Shown: positions 1 to 9,556 of the stretch, piece after piece | How positions within the stretch are numbered: position 1 is the first letter of the stretch | Layout: each line of letters opens with the position of its first letter | Source of the DNA: an uncultured Pelagibacteraceae bacterium | Lineage (GTDB): Bacteria; Pseudomonadota; Alphaproteobacteria; Pelagibacterales; Pelagibacteraceae | Assembly (NCBI GenBank): GCA_902576765.1 | Contig: CACGWH010000001.1 | Location: forward strand, 39,395-103,394 | Direction: 5' to 3' | Length of the DNA stretch: 64,000 bases | Made by a program: the position numbers and the translations under genes | The notes under the pieces: model-generated | The model's input: the letters and a program-made list of their open reading frames with translations, nothing else | Told to the model about the DNA's origin: nothing | Database searches by the model: none

Positions 1-1008
1 TGTAAGAAGCATTGATCCAAGAATCTCATTTGTATTAAATAAATGATTTAAATAATTTTTTGTGTATTTATTCAAATTAAAATTTTTACAATTCTCATCT
101 AGTGGAGTATCGTCATTTTGATATTTGCTATTTCTTATATTTACTCTTCCATTCCAAGTAAATGCAAGACCCGTTCTTCCAGATCGTGTAGGCATTACAC
201 AATCAAACATATCAATACCTCTTTTAACTGCTCCAAGAATATCTGATGGAGTGCCAACACCCATTAAATAATGTGGTTTACTAGATGGTAATTTATCTTT
301 TAAATTATCTAGAACGGTAAACATCTCAGCTTGTGTCTCTCCAACTGCAAGACCACCAACTGCATATCCGTCAAATTCTATTTTAAGAAGTTCATTCAAA
401 GACTCAATTCTAAGATCGTCAAAAAGTCCTCCCTGAATTATTCCAAACAATGCTTTATGAGGATTTTTGCCAAATGCTGTCTTAGATCTTTTTGCCCAAT
501 ATAAAGATAGATTCATTGACTCCTTAATTAATTCATAATTTTTAGAATTTTTAGGACATTCATCCATAATCATCAAAATATCAGAATTTAAATCTAATTG
601 AATTTTAATACTTTCTTCTGGACTGAGATAAAACTTTTTACCATCAATATGTGAATTAAATATTGCACCTTTTTCTCTATCTATTTTATTCAATTTAGAT
701 AGTGACATAACTTGAAAACCACCTGAGTCGGTTAATATAGGTAAATCACAATTCATAAAATTATGTAATCCTCCTACCCTTTTAATTCTATCGACACCTG
801 GTCGTATCATTAAATGATATGTATTTCCTAAAATAATTTCTGAACCTGTTTTCTTGATATCATCAATTGTACAAGCTTTTACTGTCGCTTGAGTGCCAAC
901 TGGCATAAAAGCTGGAGTCTTTATATTCCCTCTATGGGTTTCAATTAATCCACATCTTGCATATTTATTTTCTTTTAAAAGTTTAAAGGCAAATCTTTTT
1001 AATGCCAT
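1..1008 (-). CDS. tgt: Queuine tRNA-ribosyltransferase (partial, C-terminus off the left edge)
   Basis: Exchanges guanine 34 for a 7-deazaguanine (preQ1/queuine) in tRNAs with GUN anticodons. I translated 336 codons from the ATG at 1008; the family runs to about 370-380 residues, so some 35 are missing. Visible family motifs are TDSGGFQV (first active-site Asp), GYAVGGLAVGE, and DMFDCVMPTR with the catalytic Asp. The C-terminal zinc motif, normally C-x-C-x2-C, reads C307-K-N-F-N-L312, so two of the three cysteines are replaced. The last residues (NEILGSMLLT) are typical. Start lies 6 bases after the stop of the cyclophilin gene, so it is probably the distal gene of a gyrA-coaD-ppi-tgt unit. 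No queA lies between ppi and tgt. Confidence 0.93.
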   Translation of the reverse strand, partial: MALKRFAFKLLKENKYARCGLIETHRGNIKTPAFMPVGTQATVKACTIDDIKKTGSEIILGNTYHLMIRPGVDRIKRVGGLHNFMNCDLPILTDSGGFQVMSLSKLNKIDREKGAIFNSHIDGKKFYLSPEESIKIQLDLNSDILMIMDECPKNSKNYELIKESMNLSLYWAKRSKTAFGKNPHKALFGIIQGGLFDDLRIESLNELLKIEFDGYAVGGLAVGETQAEMFTVLDNLKDKLPSSKPHYLMGVGTPSDILGAVKRGIDMFDCVMPTRSGRTGLAFTWNGRVNIRNSKYQNDDTPLDENCKNFNLNKYTKNYLNHLFNTNEILGSMLLT

Positions 1009-1013
1009 TTATT

Positions 1014-1574
1014 CTACAAAGATTTAAAACTAATAATCTTATCTGGGTCAGTAACTGAACCATTATTTTTTTCATCACCTCTTTTAATTTTATCAACAAA
1101 CTCCATGCCCTCGATTACTTTTCCAAAAACTGTATATTGTCTATCTAAGAAAGGCGCAGGTTTAAAACAAATGAAAAATTGACTGTTAGCACTATTTGGG
1201 TCAGATGATCTCGCCATAGATAGAGTTCCTCTATCGTGAGGAAGATCATTAAATTCCTGTTGAAGATCAGGCATATCAGATCCACCCATACCTGCCATTC
1301 TTAAATTAAAATCTTTTGAATTTGAGTTTCCAAATTTTACATCACCCGTTTGTGCCATAAAACCGTCTATTACTCTGTGAAATACCACATTGTCATATTT
1401 ACCACTATTAGCTAATTCTTTAATCCGCTTAACATGATTAGGTGCTACATCTTCAAATAATTCAATTTTTACATCACCATCTTTTAGTTTTAATATCATA
1501 ATATTCTCCTCTGAAATTGATTGGTTGGTTAATAAAAAAAACAAGATTAATAATTTTATAAAAAATCTATTCAT
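1014..1574 (-). CDS. Cyclophilin-type peptidyl-prolyl cis-trans isomerase, exported
   Basis: Catalyses cis-trans isomerisation of Xaa-Pro bonds, probably in the periplasm. Residues 1-21 form a signal peptide (positive start, Leu/Phe/Ile core, NQSIS end). The rest (25-186) is a minimal cyclophilin: FHRV at 65-68 carrying the catalytic Arg67, GFMAQTGD at 71-78 (family usually Q-G-G-D), NSQFFI around 130-135 and LDRQYTVFGKV around 143-153. At 186 residues it matches the PpiA/PpiB class. Its start overlaps the end of coaD by 8 bases. Many alphaproteobacteria carry two cyclophilin genes here; only one is present. I leave the symbol blank because ppiA and ppiB cannot be told apart by motif. Confidence 0.93.
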   Translation of the reverse strand: MNRFFIKLLILFFLLTNQSISEENIMILKLKDGDVKIELFEDVAPNHVKRIKELANSGKYDNVVFHRVIDGFMAQTGDVKFGNSNSKDFNLRMAGMGGSDMPDLQQEFNDLPHDRGTLSMARSSDPNSANSQFFICFKPAPFLDRQYTVFGKVIEGMEFVDKIKRGDEKNNGSVTDPDKIISFKSL

Positions 1575-2061
1575 ATTTTTTTTTTAATAGTTTAATTGTA
1601 CTTTTGGTTGTAAATTTTTTTATATTGCCCTTTAGCTTTATTATTTCTTTTACAAACTTAGATGAAATTATTTGATTTTCAATATCTGACATTAAAAATA
1701 TAGTTTCTATATTATTATTTAGTTTTCTATTCATTCCAGCAAGTTGAAATTCATATTCAAAATCTGAAACAGCTCTTAATCCTCTTAAAATTATGTTGGA
1801 TCTATATTTTTTACACAAATCAGTTGTTAAAGATGTAAATGAAATTACTAAGATCTTTTTTTTATTCAATTTCAAATCTGAAAAAAGAGCTTTTTTTACA
1901 ATTTCAATTCTTTCGTTTGAGTCAAATAAATAATCTTTATTATCTACGTCAGATACTGCTACAACGATTTTATCAAATAATTTTAAAGCTTTTTTTATTA
2001 CATCAATATGACCAAAAGTAATAGGATCAAATGTGCCTGGGTAAATAGCTACTTTATTCAT
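1567..2061 (-). CDS. coaD: Phosphopantetheine adenylyltransferase
   Basis: Penultimate step of coenzyme A synthesis: ATP plus 4'-phosphopantetheine gives dephospho-CoA and pyrophosphate. The nucleotidyltransferase signature YPGTFDPITFGHID at residues 7-20 contains the T-x-G-H ATP-binding motif; RGLRAVSDFEYEFQ and an ISSKFVKEI (ISSTxVR-like) motif are also present. The length of 164 aa is normal. The ATG at 2061 overlaps the gyrA stop codon by one base (TAATG), suggesting translational coupling to gyrA, a neighbour order common in alphaproteobacteria. Confidence 0.97.
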   Translation of the reverse strand: MNKVAIYPGTFDPITFGHIDVIKKALKLFDKIVVAVSDVDNKDYLFDSNERIEIVKKALFSDLKLNKKKILVISFTSLTTDLCKKYRSNIILRGLRAVSDFEYEFQLAGMNRKLNNNIETIFLMSDIENQIISSKFVKEIIKLKGNIKKFTTKSTIKLLKKKYE

Positions 2062-4640
2062 TAAACTAAATTATCATCGATTTTATCAGCTGAAACAACT
2101 TTTTCTTCTCCTGATAATTTAATTATTCTAACTCCCTGAGTGTTTCTTCCAGCTGTTCTTATTTCTTTTACAGCAACTCTAATAACTCTTCCTTTATTAG
2201 TAGAAATTAAAATTTCATCACCCTCAAATACTGGAAATGAAGATGAAATGTTTCCGTTTCTTGGTGAATTAATTATTCCAATAATTCCCTTTCCACCTCT
2301 ATTGGTAACTCTATAGTCTGTATGTGGAGTTTTTTTTCCAAAACCATTCTCAGTTATGGAAAGGATGAATTTTTCCTTAGCTTTTAATTCAGACTTATCA
2401 TCTTTAGATTTTTTAATTTTTTTGGTGTTTTTATCGCTATCTATAATGGATAATGAAACAATTTGATCGTTGGGAGCTAGAACTATGCCTTTAATACCTT
2501 TTGAAGATCTGCCTTTAAAAATTCTTAATTTCTTTGACTCAAAACGAATACATTTTCCAAATTTTGTACTTAATATAATATCTTGATCCTCTTTACAAAT
2601 TTTTACACCAACTATTTTATCATTAGTATCTAGTTTCATTGCTATTTTGCCTGAAGTATTAATTGATGAAAAATCATCTAAGCTATTTTTTCTAATTTTT
2701 CCTTGTGATGTAGCAAAAACTATTTGGTAATTTTTCATTTCTGACTCATCATCAGGAAACGGCATTATAGAGCTTATAGATTGGTGATTTTTTAAAGGTA
2801 ATATATTAAATAAAGATTTTCCCTTAGAAGCAGCTGATCCTTCAGGTATTTTCCAAGCTTTTATTCTGTAAACTAACCCTTCTGTTGAAAAAAATAAAAC
2901 GGAAGTATGTGTATTAACTGATAAAGTTTGAACAACGGAATCCTCATTTCTTGTTGTAATGCCAGTTTTACCTTTACCGCCTCTTTTTTGAGTTTTGACA
3001 CTATTTAAAGAACCACGTTTTATATAACCTTGAAGTGTCACAGTAATTAAAACTGATTGTTTTTGAATTGTTTCCTCAATATCGTAATTTAATACAGCAT
3101 TAATTATTTTTGTTCTTCTTGGAATTGAATATTTCTCTTTAATGTTTTTTAGTTCTTCACTTATTACTTTTTGTAATTCTTTTTTGGATGAAATTATTTT
3201 TTTATATTTCACAATCAAATCAGCTAACTTCTTAATCTCCAATTCTATTTCATTAATACCTAAAGCAGTTAATTTTTGTAATCTTAATTCTAAAATTGCA
3301 TTCACTTGAGGTTCTGAAAGAGAATATAAATTTTTACTTTTTTTGTTCTCAATTAAAGAAATCATTTTTTGAGATTTGTTTATTTTCCATTTTGTTTTTA
3401 AAATTGATTTTTTTGCATCATCAGGAGTTTTAGATGATCTTATAATTTTGATAACTTTATCTAAATTTTCAACTGAAACCGAAAGACCAATTAATATATG
3501 AGCTCTCTCTTCAGCTTTATTTAAATCAAATTTAGTTTTTTTAATTACTACATCTTCTCTAAAATTTAGGAAGCACGATAAAAATTCTTTTAAATTACAA
3601 GTTTGTGGTTTCCCATCAACTATTGCCAAGGTATTAAATCCAAAAGAACTTTCAATTTGTGTATTTTTGTATAACTGTCTTTTTACAGTTTCGGGTTCAA
3701 CACCGCTTCTAAGGTCAATTGATACTCTAATACCCTCTCTATTAGATTCATCTCTAATATCTCTTATACCTTCTATTTTTTTTTCTCTTACTAATTGCGC
3801 TATTCTTTCATTGAGAACTGATTTGTTTACTTGATAAGGTATTGATGTAATTACTAATCGCTCTCTTCCATTTTTTAGACTTTCAATTGATATTTCACCT
3901 CTTATCTTAAACGAACCTCTCCCTTTATTATAGCCTTGTTTAATTATATCCTTACCAATTATAACTCCACCAGTTGGGAAATCTGGGCCGGGGATATGTT
4001 TCATTAAATCTTTTATTTTAATATCCTTATTTTCAATCAAAGCTAAGGTTCCATTAATAACCTCTCCTAAGTTATGAGGAGGTATACTTGTTGCCATACC
4101 AACAGCTATTCCTCCTGCTCCATTCACTAGTAAATTTGGGAATTGAGCTGGTAAAACACTAGGTTCTTTCTCTGTTTCATCATAATTGCTTTTAAAAGGA
4201 ATAGTATTTTTTTCTATATCATCAATTAAATACTGAGATACCTTTGATAATCTTGTTTCAGTATATCTCATAGCTGCCGCAGGATCTCCATCTATTGAAC
4301 CAAAATTTCCTTGACCATCTACCAAAGGTAAACTCATAGAAAAATCTTGGACCATTCGAACTAAAGCATCATAAACTGATTGATCACCATGAGGATGATA
4401 TTTACCTATAACATCTCCCACTATCCTTGCAGATTTTCTGAATTGTTTTGACCAATCATAACCACCTTTATACATTGCGTACAAAATCCTTCTATGAACT
4501 GGTTTCAATCCATCTCTTATATCAGGCAAAGCTCTGCTGACTATAACACTCATCGCATAAGACAAATATGATGAGCTCATCTCATCATGCATCGAAATTA
4601 GTTTGATGTTCTTATCTTCTGAAATATCAGTCTTTTGCAT
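2061..4640 (-). CDS. gyrA: DNA gyrase subunit A
   Basis: Breakage-rejoining subunit of gyrase; with GyrB it introduces negative supercoils. The 859-residue protein has the N-terminal topoisomerase domain, catalytic Tyr126 in [10 protein letters not shown], and the C-terminal beta-pinwheel with a GyrA box (QKRGGKG) about two-thirds along. The Lys-rich segment near the last fifth is an insertion in the C-terminal domain. In the quinolone-determining region the residue matching E. coli Ser83 is Gln87 ([15 protein letters not shown]), with Asp91 retained. The start lies 5 bases from the ssb stop, so ssb, gyrA, coaD, ppi and tgt probably share a transcript. Confidence 0.98.
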   Translation of the reverse strand: MQKTDISEDKNIKLISMHDEMSSSYLSYAMSVIVSRALPDIRDGLKPVHRRILYAMYKGGYDWSKQFRKSARIVGDVIGKYHPHGDQSVYDALVRMVQDFSMSLPLVDGQGNFGSIDGDPAAAMRYTETRLSKVSQYLIDDIEKNTIPFKSNYDETEKEPSVLPAQFPNLLVNGAGGIAVGMATSIPPHNLGEVINGTLALIENKDIKIKDLMKHIPGPDFPTGGVIIGKDIIKQGYNKGRGSFKIRGEISIESLKNGRERLVITSIPYQVNKSVLNERIAQLVREKKIEGIRDIRDESNREGIRVSIDLRSGVEPETVKRQLYKNTQIESSFGFNTLAIVDGKPQTCNLKEFLSCFLNFREDVVIKKTKFDLNKAEERAHILIGLSVSVENLDKVIKIIRSSKTPDDAKKSILKTKWKINKSQKMISLIENKKSKNLYSLSEPQVNAILELRLQKLTALGINEIELEIKKLADLIVKYKKIISSKKELQKVISEELKNIKEKYSIPRRTKIINAVLNYDIEETIQKQSVLITVTLQGYIKRGSLNSVKTQKRGGKGKTGITTRNEDSVVQTLSVNTHTSVLFFSTEGLVYRIKAWKIPEGSAASKGKSLFNILPLKNHQSISSIMPFPDDESEMKNYQIVFATSQGKIRKNSLDDFSSINTSGKIAMKLDTNDKIVGVKICKEDQDIILSTKFGKCIRFESKKLRIFKGRSSKGIKGIVLAPNDQIVSLSIIDSDKNTKKIKKSKDDKSELKAKEKFILSITENGFGKKTPHTDYRVTNRGGKGIIGIINSPRNGNISSSFPVFEGDEILISTNKGRVIRVAVKEIRTAGRNTQGVRIIKLSGEEKVVSADKIDDNLV

Positions 4641-4645
4641 AATTA

Positions 4646-5098
4646 TTAAAATGGGATTTCGTCATCCATATCGTTTGAGATTTGAGAAATTTCCTCATTA
4701 TTCGAAACTTGACTTGTGTCGTTTGCTATGCCACCACCAGAATTTCCCCCACCTAGCATTGTCAAAGAAGAATTGTATCCTTGGATAACTACTTCTGTTG
4801 AGTATTTATCTTGACCTGATTGTTCATCTTTCCATTTTCGTGTTGTTAGTTGTCCTTCAACATAAATTTGTGCACCTTTTTTTAAATATTGTTGAACTAC
4901 ATTTACTAAACCCTCGTTAAATACAACTATACGGTGCCATTCAGTTTTTTCCTTTTTTTCACCAGTGTTTTTATCTTTCCAAGATTGACTAGTTGCAAGA
5001 CTTAATCTTGCAACACTTTTGCCATTTACCATTTGTTTTATTTCAGGATCTGCGCCCAAACGACCAATTAAAAGTACTTTATTTAAACTTCCAGCCAT
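4646..5098 (-). CDS. ssb: Single-stranded DNA-binding protein
   Basis: Coats single-stranded DNA in replication, repair and recombination. The OB-fold occupies roughly residues 1-110 ([19 protein letters not shown] start; [25 protein letters not shown]). A Gly/Ser/Asn linker follows, and the protein ends in the acidic recruitment tail MDDEIPF. The 150 aa length is typical. It is divergent from uvrA across 89 bases, as in E. coli, but I see no GAAC-N7-GAAC or GTTC-N7-GTTC SOS operator in that gap. It is probably the first gene of the unit running into gyrA. Confidence 0.98.
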   Translation of the reverse strand: MAGSLNKVLLIGRLGADPEIKQMVNGKSVARLSLATSQSWKDKNTGEKKEKTEWHRIVVFNEGLVNVVQQYLKKGAQIYVEGQLTTRKWKDEQSGQDKYSTEVVIQGYNSSLTMLGGGNSGGGIANDTSQVSNNEEISQISNDMDDEIPF

Positions 5099-5187
5099 AA
5101 TATTTTAAATTTGTTAAATTAATTAATTAGATTTATACCACAATTTACACTGAATATTAATTTTATTAAGTCAAAGCAACTAAAATT

Positions 5188-8043
5188 ATGATTAAAAAGA
5201 TAGTTATTAAGGGAGCTAAAGAACACAATTTAAAGAATATTTCTTTAGAAATACCAAAAGATAAATTTATTGTAATTACAGGACTATCTGGTTCAGGGAA
5301 ATCTTCTCTTGCTTTTGACACAGTCTACGCTGAGGGACAAAGAAGATACGTTGAAAGCTTGTCTGCATACGCAAGACAATTTTTAGACAAGATGAAAAAA
5401 CCTAATGTTGACCTGATAGAAGGATTAAGTCCTGCAATATCAATTGAACAAAAAAATACATCGAAAAATCCCAGATCAACTGTTGCTACTGTAACAGAGA
5501 TTTATGACTATATGAGAGTTTTATATGCTAGAGCTGGTATTCCTTATTCACCATTTACTGGTAAACCAATAGAATCGCAAACTGTATCTCAAATAGTAGA
5601 TAAAATTAAACAATTACCAAAAAAATCTACAATATATCTATATGCGCCAGTAGTAAGAGGACGTAAAGGCGAATATAAAAAAGAAATTTTAAGTTTTAAA
5701 AAAAGAGGATTTAGAAAAATAAAAATTGATGAAATTCTATATGATATTGAAAAAGTACCCGAGCTCAATAAGAAAGTAAAACATGATATCTCAGTACTTG
5801 TTGATAGAATAATTTTAAACTCCTCATTAGGAAATAGATTAGCAGAGTCTATAGAAACATCTGTAAACTTAGCTAACGGCTTATTATTTGTCGAGTATGA
5901 AGATGAAACTTTACCAAAAAAATTTAGAAAATTAGAGAAACTTATTTTTTCCACTAAATTTGCTTGCCCAGAAAGTGGATTTACCATTGAGGAGATTGAG
6001 CCTAGATTATTTTCATTTAATAGTCCTTTTGGAGCTTGTGAAGAATGTGAGGGTATTGGTATCAAGCTTAATGTTGATCCAAATTTAGTTATACCCAATG
6101 AAAAAAAAAGTATTGCTGATGGAGCAATTGAACCATGGGCAAAAACTACAACTTTATATTACGCTCAAACATTATCATCTTTGGCTAAACATTATGGATT
6201 TTCCTTAGATGATAAATGGTCAAAATTACCAAAAAAGATAAAAGATATCATACTTTATGGATCGGATGATGAAGAGATTAAATTTTCATACGATGACGGT
6301 TATGAAAAATATTCTCATAAGAAAACTTTTGAAGGAGTTATCAATAATCTTGAGAGAAGATATTTAGAGACAGATAGTGACTGGAAAAGAGAGGAAATTT
6401 CCCAATATCAATCAGATACAAAATGTGAAAGATGTAATGGATATAGACTAAAAGATGAAGCATTGTGTGTGAAAATTGATGGCCTAAATATCAGTGAGGT
6501 TACAGAAAAATCAATTTTAGATGCAACTAATTGGTTTGAAAACTTAAAGAATAAATTAGATAAAAGACAAGTAAAAATAGCAGAACATATTTTAAAAGAA
6601 ATAAATGAAAGATTAAATTTTTTACTTAATGTAGGATTAGATTATCTAACACTTTCTCGAGAGTCCGGTACACTCTCAGGTGGTGAGGCTCAAAGAATTA
6701 GATTAGCTTCTCAAATAGGATCTGGTTTGACTGGTGTTTTGTATGTATTAGATGAACCTTCAATTGGTTTACATCAAAAAGATAATGTTAAACTTATAAA
6801 TGCTTTAAAAAGATTGAGAGATTTAGGAAATACAGTGGTTGTTGTTGAACATGACACTGAAACAATGGAAAATGCTGATCATATTATTGATTTAGGTCCA
6901 GAAGCTGGTAATAACGGAGGTCAGGTTGTAGCTCAAGGATCTATAAAAGACATTACTCAAAATAAAAACAGCATCACTGGTAAATATTTATCAAATAAAT
7001 TTAAAATCGAAATACCAAAGAAAAGACGACTTGCTAAAAATGGAAGATTTTTAGAAATTACAGGTGCTACAGGTAACAATTTAGATAATGTAAATTTAAA
7101 AATTCCTTTAGGAAGTTTAACTTGTGTAACAGGTGTATCAGGAAGTGGAAAATCTACTTTGGTGTTACAAACATTATACAATGCATTGAATCTTACGTTG
7201 AATAATAATAAATCAAGAAAAATTCCAAAACCATTTAAAGGATTCAAAGGCACAGAACTAGTTGATAAAATTATTGATATAGATCAATCCCCTATAGGAA
7301 GAACTCCAAGATCAAACCCAGCTACTTATACAGGAGCCTTTGGTCCGATAAGAGATTGGTTTACAAGTTTGCCAGAGTCTAAAACAAGAGGTTACAAACC
7401 TGGGAGATTTTCATTTAATGTAAAAGGTGGTAGATGTGAAGCCTGTGAGGGAGATGGAGTAATTACATATGAAATGCATTTTCTACCAGATGTTTATATT
7501 CAATGTGATGAGTGTAAAGGAACAAGATATAATCGAGAAACTTTAGAAATAAAATTTAAAGACAAAAGTATTGCAGATGTTTTAAATATGACTGTTGATG
7601 AGGGTTGTGAATATTTTGAAAATATTTCGAATATAAAAACTAAACTTTTAACACTCAAAAAAGTTGGTTTAGGATACATAAAAATTGGTCAACAAGCCAC
7701 AACACTATCAGGAGGTGAGGCTCAAAGAATTAAACTGGCTAAAGAGTTATCAAAAAGATCTACTGGAAGAACAATGTATATATTAGACGAACCTACGACA
7801 GGTTTACACCAACATGACATTAAAAAATTACTTGAAATTCTCCATACTTTTGTTGCCTTAGGAAATACAGTAGTAGTTATAGAACACAATTTAGATGTTA
7901 TAAAAACTGCAGATTATATTGTTGATATGGGCCCAGAGGGAGGTGTTAAGGGTGGTAAAATTATCGCAGAAGGAAAACCAGAGGAAATTTGTAAAATCGA
8001 TAAGAGTTATACAGGTAAATTTTTAAAACCTCTTTTGAATTAG
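5188..8043 (+). CDS. uvrA: Excinuclease ABC subunit A
   Basis: Damage-recognition ATPase of nucleotide excision repair. The 951-residue protein has two ABC modules: Walker [11 protein letters not shown] at about 32-41 and [10 protein letters not shown] at about 648-657, with LSGGEAQR signatures near 495 and 841. The C-terminal zinc module is intact (CEACEGDG ... CDECKG). The first zinc module reads CPES instead of CPxC; I believe a CPVS-type variant is usual in alphaproteobacteria. No Shine-Dalgarno sequence is evident before the ATG. No LexA operator is seen upstream, so SOS control of uvrA is not supported here. Confidence 0.98.
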   Translation: MIKKIVIKGAKEHNLKNISLEIPKDKFIVITGLSGSGKSSLAFDTVYAEGQRRYVESLSAYARQFLDKMKKPNVDLIEGLSPAISIEQKNTSKNPRSTVATVTEIYDYMRVLYARAGIPYSPFTGKPIESQTVSQIVDKIKQLPKKSTIYLYAPVVRGRKGEYKKEILSFKKRGFRKIKIDEILYDIEKVPELNKKVKHDISVLVDRIILNSSLGNRLAESIETSVNLANGLLFVEYEDETLPKKFRKLEKLIFSTKFACPESGFTIEEIEPRLFSFNSPFGACEECEGIGIKLNVDPNLVIPNEKKSIADGAIEPWAKTTTLYYAQTLSSLAKHYGFSLDDKWSKLPKKIKDIILYGSDDEEIKFSYDDGYEKYSHKKTFEGVINNLERRYLETDSDWKREEISQYQSDTKCERCNGYRLKDEALCVKIDGLNISEVTEKSILDATNWFENLKNKLDKRQVKIAEHILKEINERLNFLLNVGLDYLTLSRESGTLSGGEAQRIRLASQIGSGLTGVLYVLDEPSIGLHQKDNVKLINALKRLRDLGNTVVVVEHDTETMENADHIIDLGPEAGNNGGQVVAQGSIKDITQNKNSITGKYLSNKFKIEIPKKRRLAKNGRFLEITGATGNNLDNVNLKIPLGSLTCVTGVSGSGKSTLVLQTLYNALNLTLNNNKSRKIPKPFKGFKGTELVDKIIDIDQSPIGRTPRSNPATYTGAFGPIRDWFTSLPESKTRGYKPGRFSFNVKGGRCEACEGDGVITYEMHFLPDVYIQCDECKGTRYNRETLEIKFKDKSIADVLNMTVDEGCEYFENISNIKTKLLTLKKVGLGYIKIGQQATTLSGGEAQRIKLAKELSKRSTGRTMYILDEPTTGLHQHDIKKLLEILHTFVALGNTVVVIEHNLDVIKTADYIVDMGPEGGVKGGKIIAEGKPEEICKIDKSYTGKFLKPLLN

Positions 8044-8052
8044 AAAAAAAAT

Positions 8053-8060
8053 GTTATAAT
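8053..8060 (+). promoter_or_regulatory. Extended -10 promoter element before the PuuD-N-like gene
   Basis: TGTTATAAT (8052-8060) matches the extended -10 consensus TGnTATAAT. TATAAT covers 8055-8060, only 9 bases before the ATG at 8070, and there is no Shine-Dalgarno sequence. Transcription would start about 2-4 bases before the ATG, giving a nearly leaderless mRNA. A good -35 is not obvious (TTTTGA at 8033-8038 is the best), which an extended -10 can tolerate. Confidence 0.5.
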
Positions 8061-8069
8061 GTATTTCAA

Positions 8070-8672
8070 ATGGGTAATTTATTATCATCATTATCAAAAA
8101 CAATTCATGCTTCACTAGCTTTAGCAATTATTTTATTTTTGGGCTTCTTTTATCAAAATGACGGATTTAGTTTTGATAGATTATTTTGGAGCTGGATAGC
8201 AAGGTATACTCATGTTCTAGTCGGGATAATGTGGATAGGTTTACTTTGGTATTTCAATTTTGTTCAAATCCCCAATATGGCAAAAATTCCTGACGAACAA
8301 AAACCAGCTATAGGTAAAGTGATTGCGCCAGCAGCATTATTTTATTTTAGATGGGCTGCTGCTTTTACAGTGTTGTCTGGATTGATATTAGCAGGTCTTA
8401 ATGGATATCTGCATGACGCTATGACATTAAGTATTGGCTCTGGAATTCCAAAACATACGGCAATAGGGATTGGAATGTGGTTAGGGCTAATAATGGCATT
8501 TAATGTTTGGTTTGTTATTTGGCCTAATCAAAAAAGAGCTTTAGGAATTGTTGAGTGTGAACCTGATCTAAAGGCCAAATCTGCTAGAACTGCAATGTTA
8601 TTCTCAAGAACAAATACTCTACTCTCTGTGCCTATGTTACTAACGATGGTTGCAGCACAAAATTTATATTAA
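8070..8672 (+). CDS. PuuD N-terminal-like (urate oxidase membrane domain) integral membrane protein
   Basis: A 200-residue hydrophobic protein with several membrane segments (about 15-33, 45-65, 88-106, 125-150, 177-195). The stretch WSWIARYTHVLVGIMWIG and later WLGLIMAFNVWFVIWPNQK resemble the membrane domain of PuuD, the cytochrome c-linked urate hydroxylase. Full PuuD has a C-terminal haem c domain with a CxxCH motif, which is absent here, so urate oxidation cannot be claimed. Similar stand-alone proteins are, from memory, commonly annotated as PuuD in SAR11. It has its own promoter and converges on secF; the two stop codons share the bases TTAA (8669-8672). Confidence 0.75.
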   Translation: MGNLLSSLSKTIHASLALAIILFLGFFYQNDGFSFDRLFWSWIARYTHVLVGIMWIGLLWYFNFVQIPNMAKIPDEQKPAIGKVIAPAALFYFRWAAAFTVLSGLILAGLNGYLHDAMTLSIGSGIPKHTAIGIGMWLGLIMAFNVWFVIWPNQKRALGIVECEPDLKAKSARTAMLFSRTNTLLSVPMLLTMVAAQNLY

Positions 8673-9556
8673 CTTTTATCATCCTCTCTCAATATCGTTT
8701 TTTGTGAAACATTTAATCTAACTAGTATTGTATTGGCAATATATATTGAGGAATAAGTACCAAATATTACACCAAAAATCATAGCAAGAGAAAAACCTTT
8801 AAGAATTTCACCTCCAAAAAAGAAGATGGATAATAAAGCAAGTAATGTAGTAACTGAGGTAATTAAGGTCCTTGATAAAGTTTCATTAATTGAAATATTT
8901 GTTAGTTCAAAAATTTTAATATCTGAATATTTTCTTAAATTTTCTCGAACTCTATCAAAAATTACAACCGTATCATTCATGGAGTATCCAACAATAGTCA
9001 ATACAGCAGCTATGATAGACAAATTTATTTCTAAACCCAATAAAGAAAACAAACCAAGAGTAACGATTACATCGTGAAACAAAGCTGCTATAGCTCCAAG
9101 GCTAAATTGCCATTCAAATCTAATCCAAATGTAAATTAACATTAAAATAAGTGCTACCGATATAGCTATAACTCCAGATCTTAATAATTCTTTACTTACT
9201 TTTGGACCAACATTTTCAACTCTTCTAAAATTAAAATTATTTCCAAAGGATTTATCTAAATTTATTTTTATTTCTTCAATAATTTTTTTGTTTTCATTAT
9301 TTTCAAATTTAATTAAAAAATCCGTATCATTGCCAAAATTTTTAACAGAAACATCTCCTAGATCCATTTGACTCAAATTATCTCTTAATGAAGATACATT
9401 AATTTTTGTATCATTTGACCTTAACTCAATTAGTGTTCCTCCTTTAAAATCTATTCCAAAATTTAATCCTTTGAAAATGAGGAATAATAATGAAATCACA
9501 ACTAAAGAAACTGATAATAGATTAAATTTATTATAGTATTTATTAAAAGCTATCAT
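8669..9556 (-). CDS. secF: Protein translocase subunit SecF
   Basis: RND-type partner of SecD that uses the proton-motive force to help complete SecYEG-dependent export. The 295 residues show a first membrane helix (about 12-31), the signature GIDFKGGTLIELR, a periplasmic P4-type domain, and five further helices from about residue 125. The motif SMNDTVVIFDRVRENLRK is diagnostic. It follows secD directly, ending a yajC-secD-secF unit. The stop codon overlaps that of the convergent gene. Confidence 0.97.
   Translation of the reverse strand: MIAFNKYYNKFNLLSVSLVVISLLFLIFKGLNFGIDFKGGTLIELRSNDTKINVSSLRDNLSQMDLGDVSVKNFGNDTDFLIKFENNENKKIIEEIKINLDKSFGNNFNFRRVENVGPKVSKELLRSGVIAISVALILMLIYIWIRFEWQFSLGAIAALFHDVIVTLGLFSLLGLEINLSIIAAVLTIVGYSMNDTVVIFDRVRENLRKYSDIKIFELTNISINETLSRTLITSVTTLLALLSIFFFGGEILKGFSLAMIFGVIFGTYSSIYIANTILVRLNVSQKTILREDDKS

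Noticed and set aside
5099-5187. AT palindromes such as AATTAATTAATT in the ssb/uvrA gap
   Set aside because: Simple AT repeats are expected by chance in such AT-rich DNA and do not match a known operator.
5940-6060. UvrA first zinc module reads CPES and not CPxC
   Set aside because: I recall the same Cys-to-Ser type variant (CPVS) as usual in alphaproteobacterial UvrA, so it is not specific to this genome.
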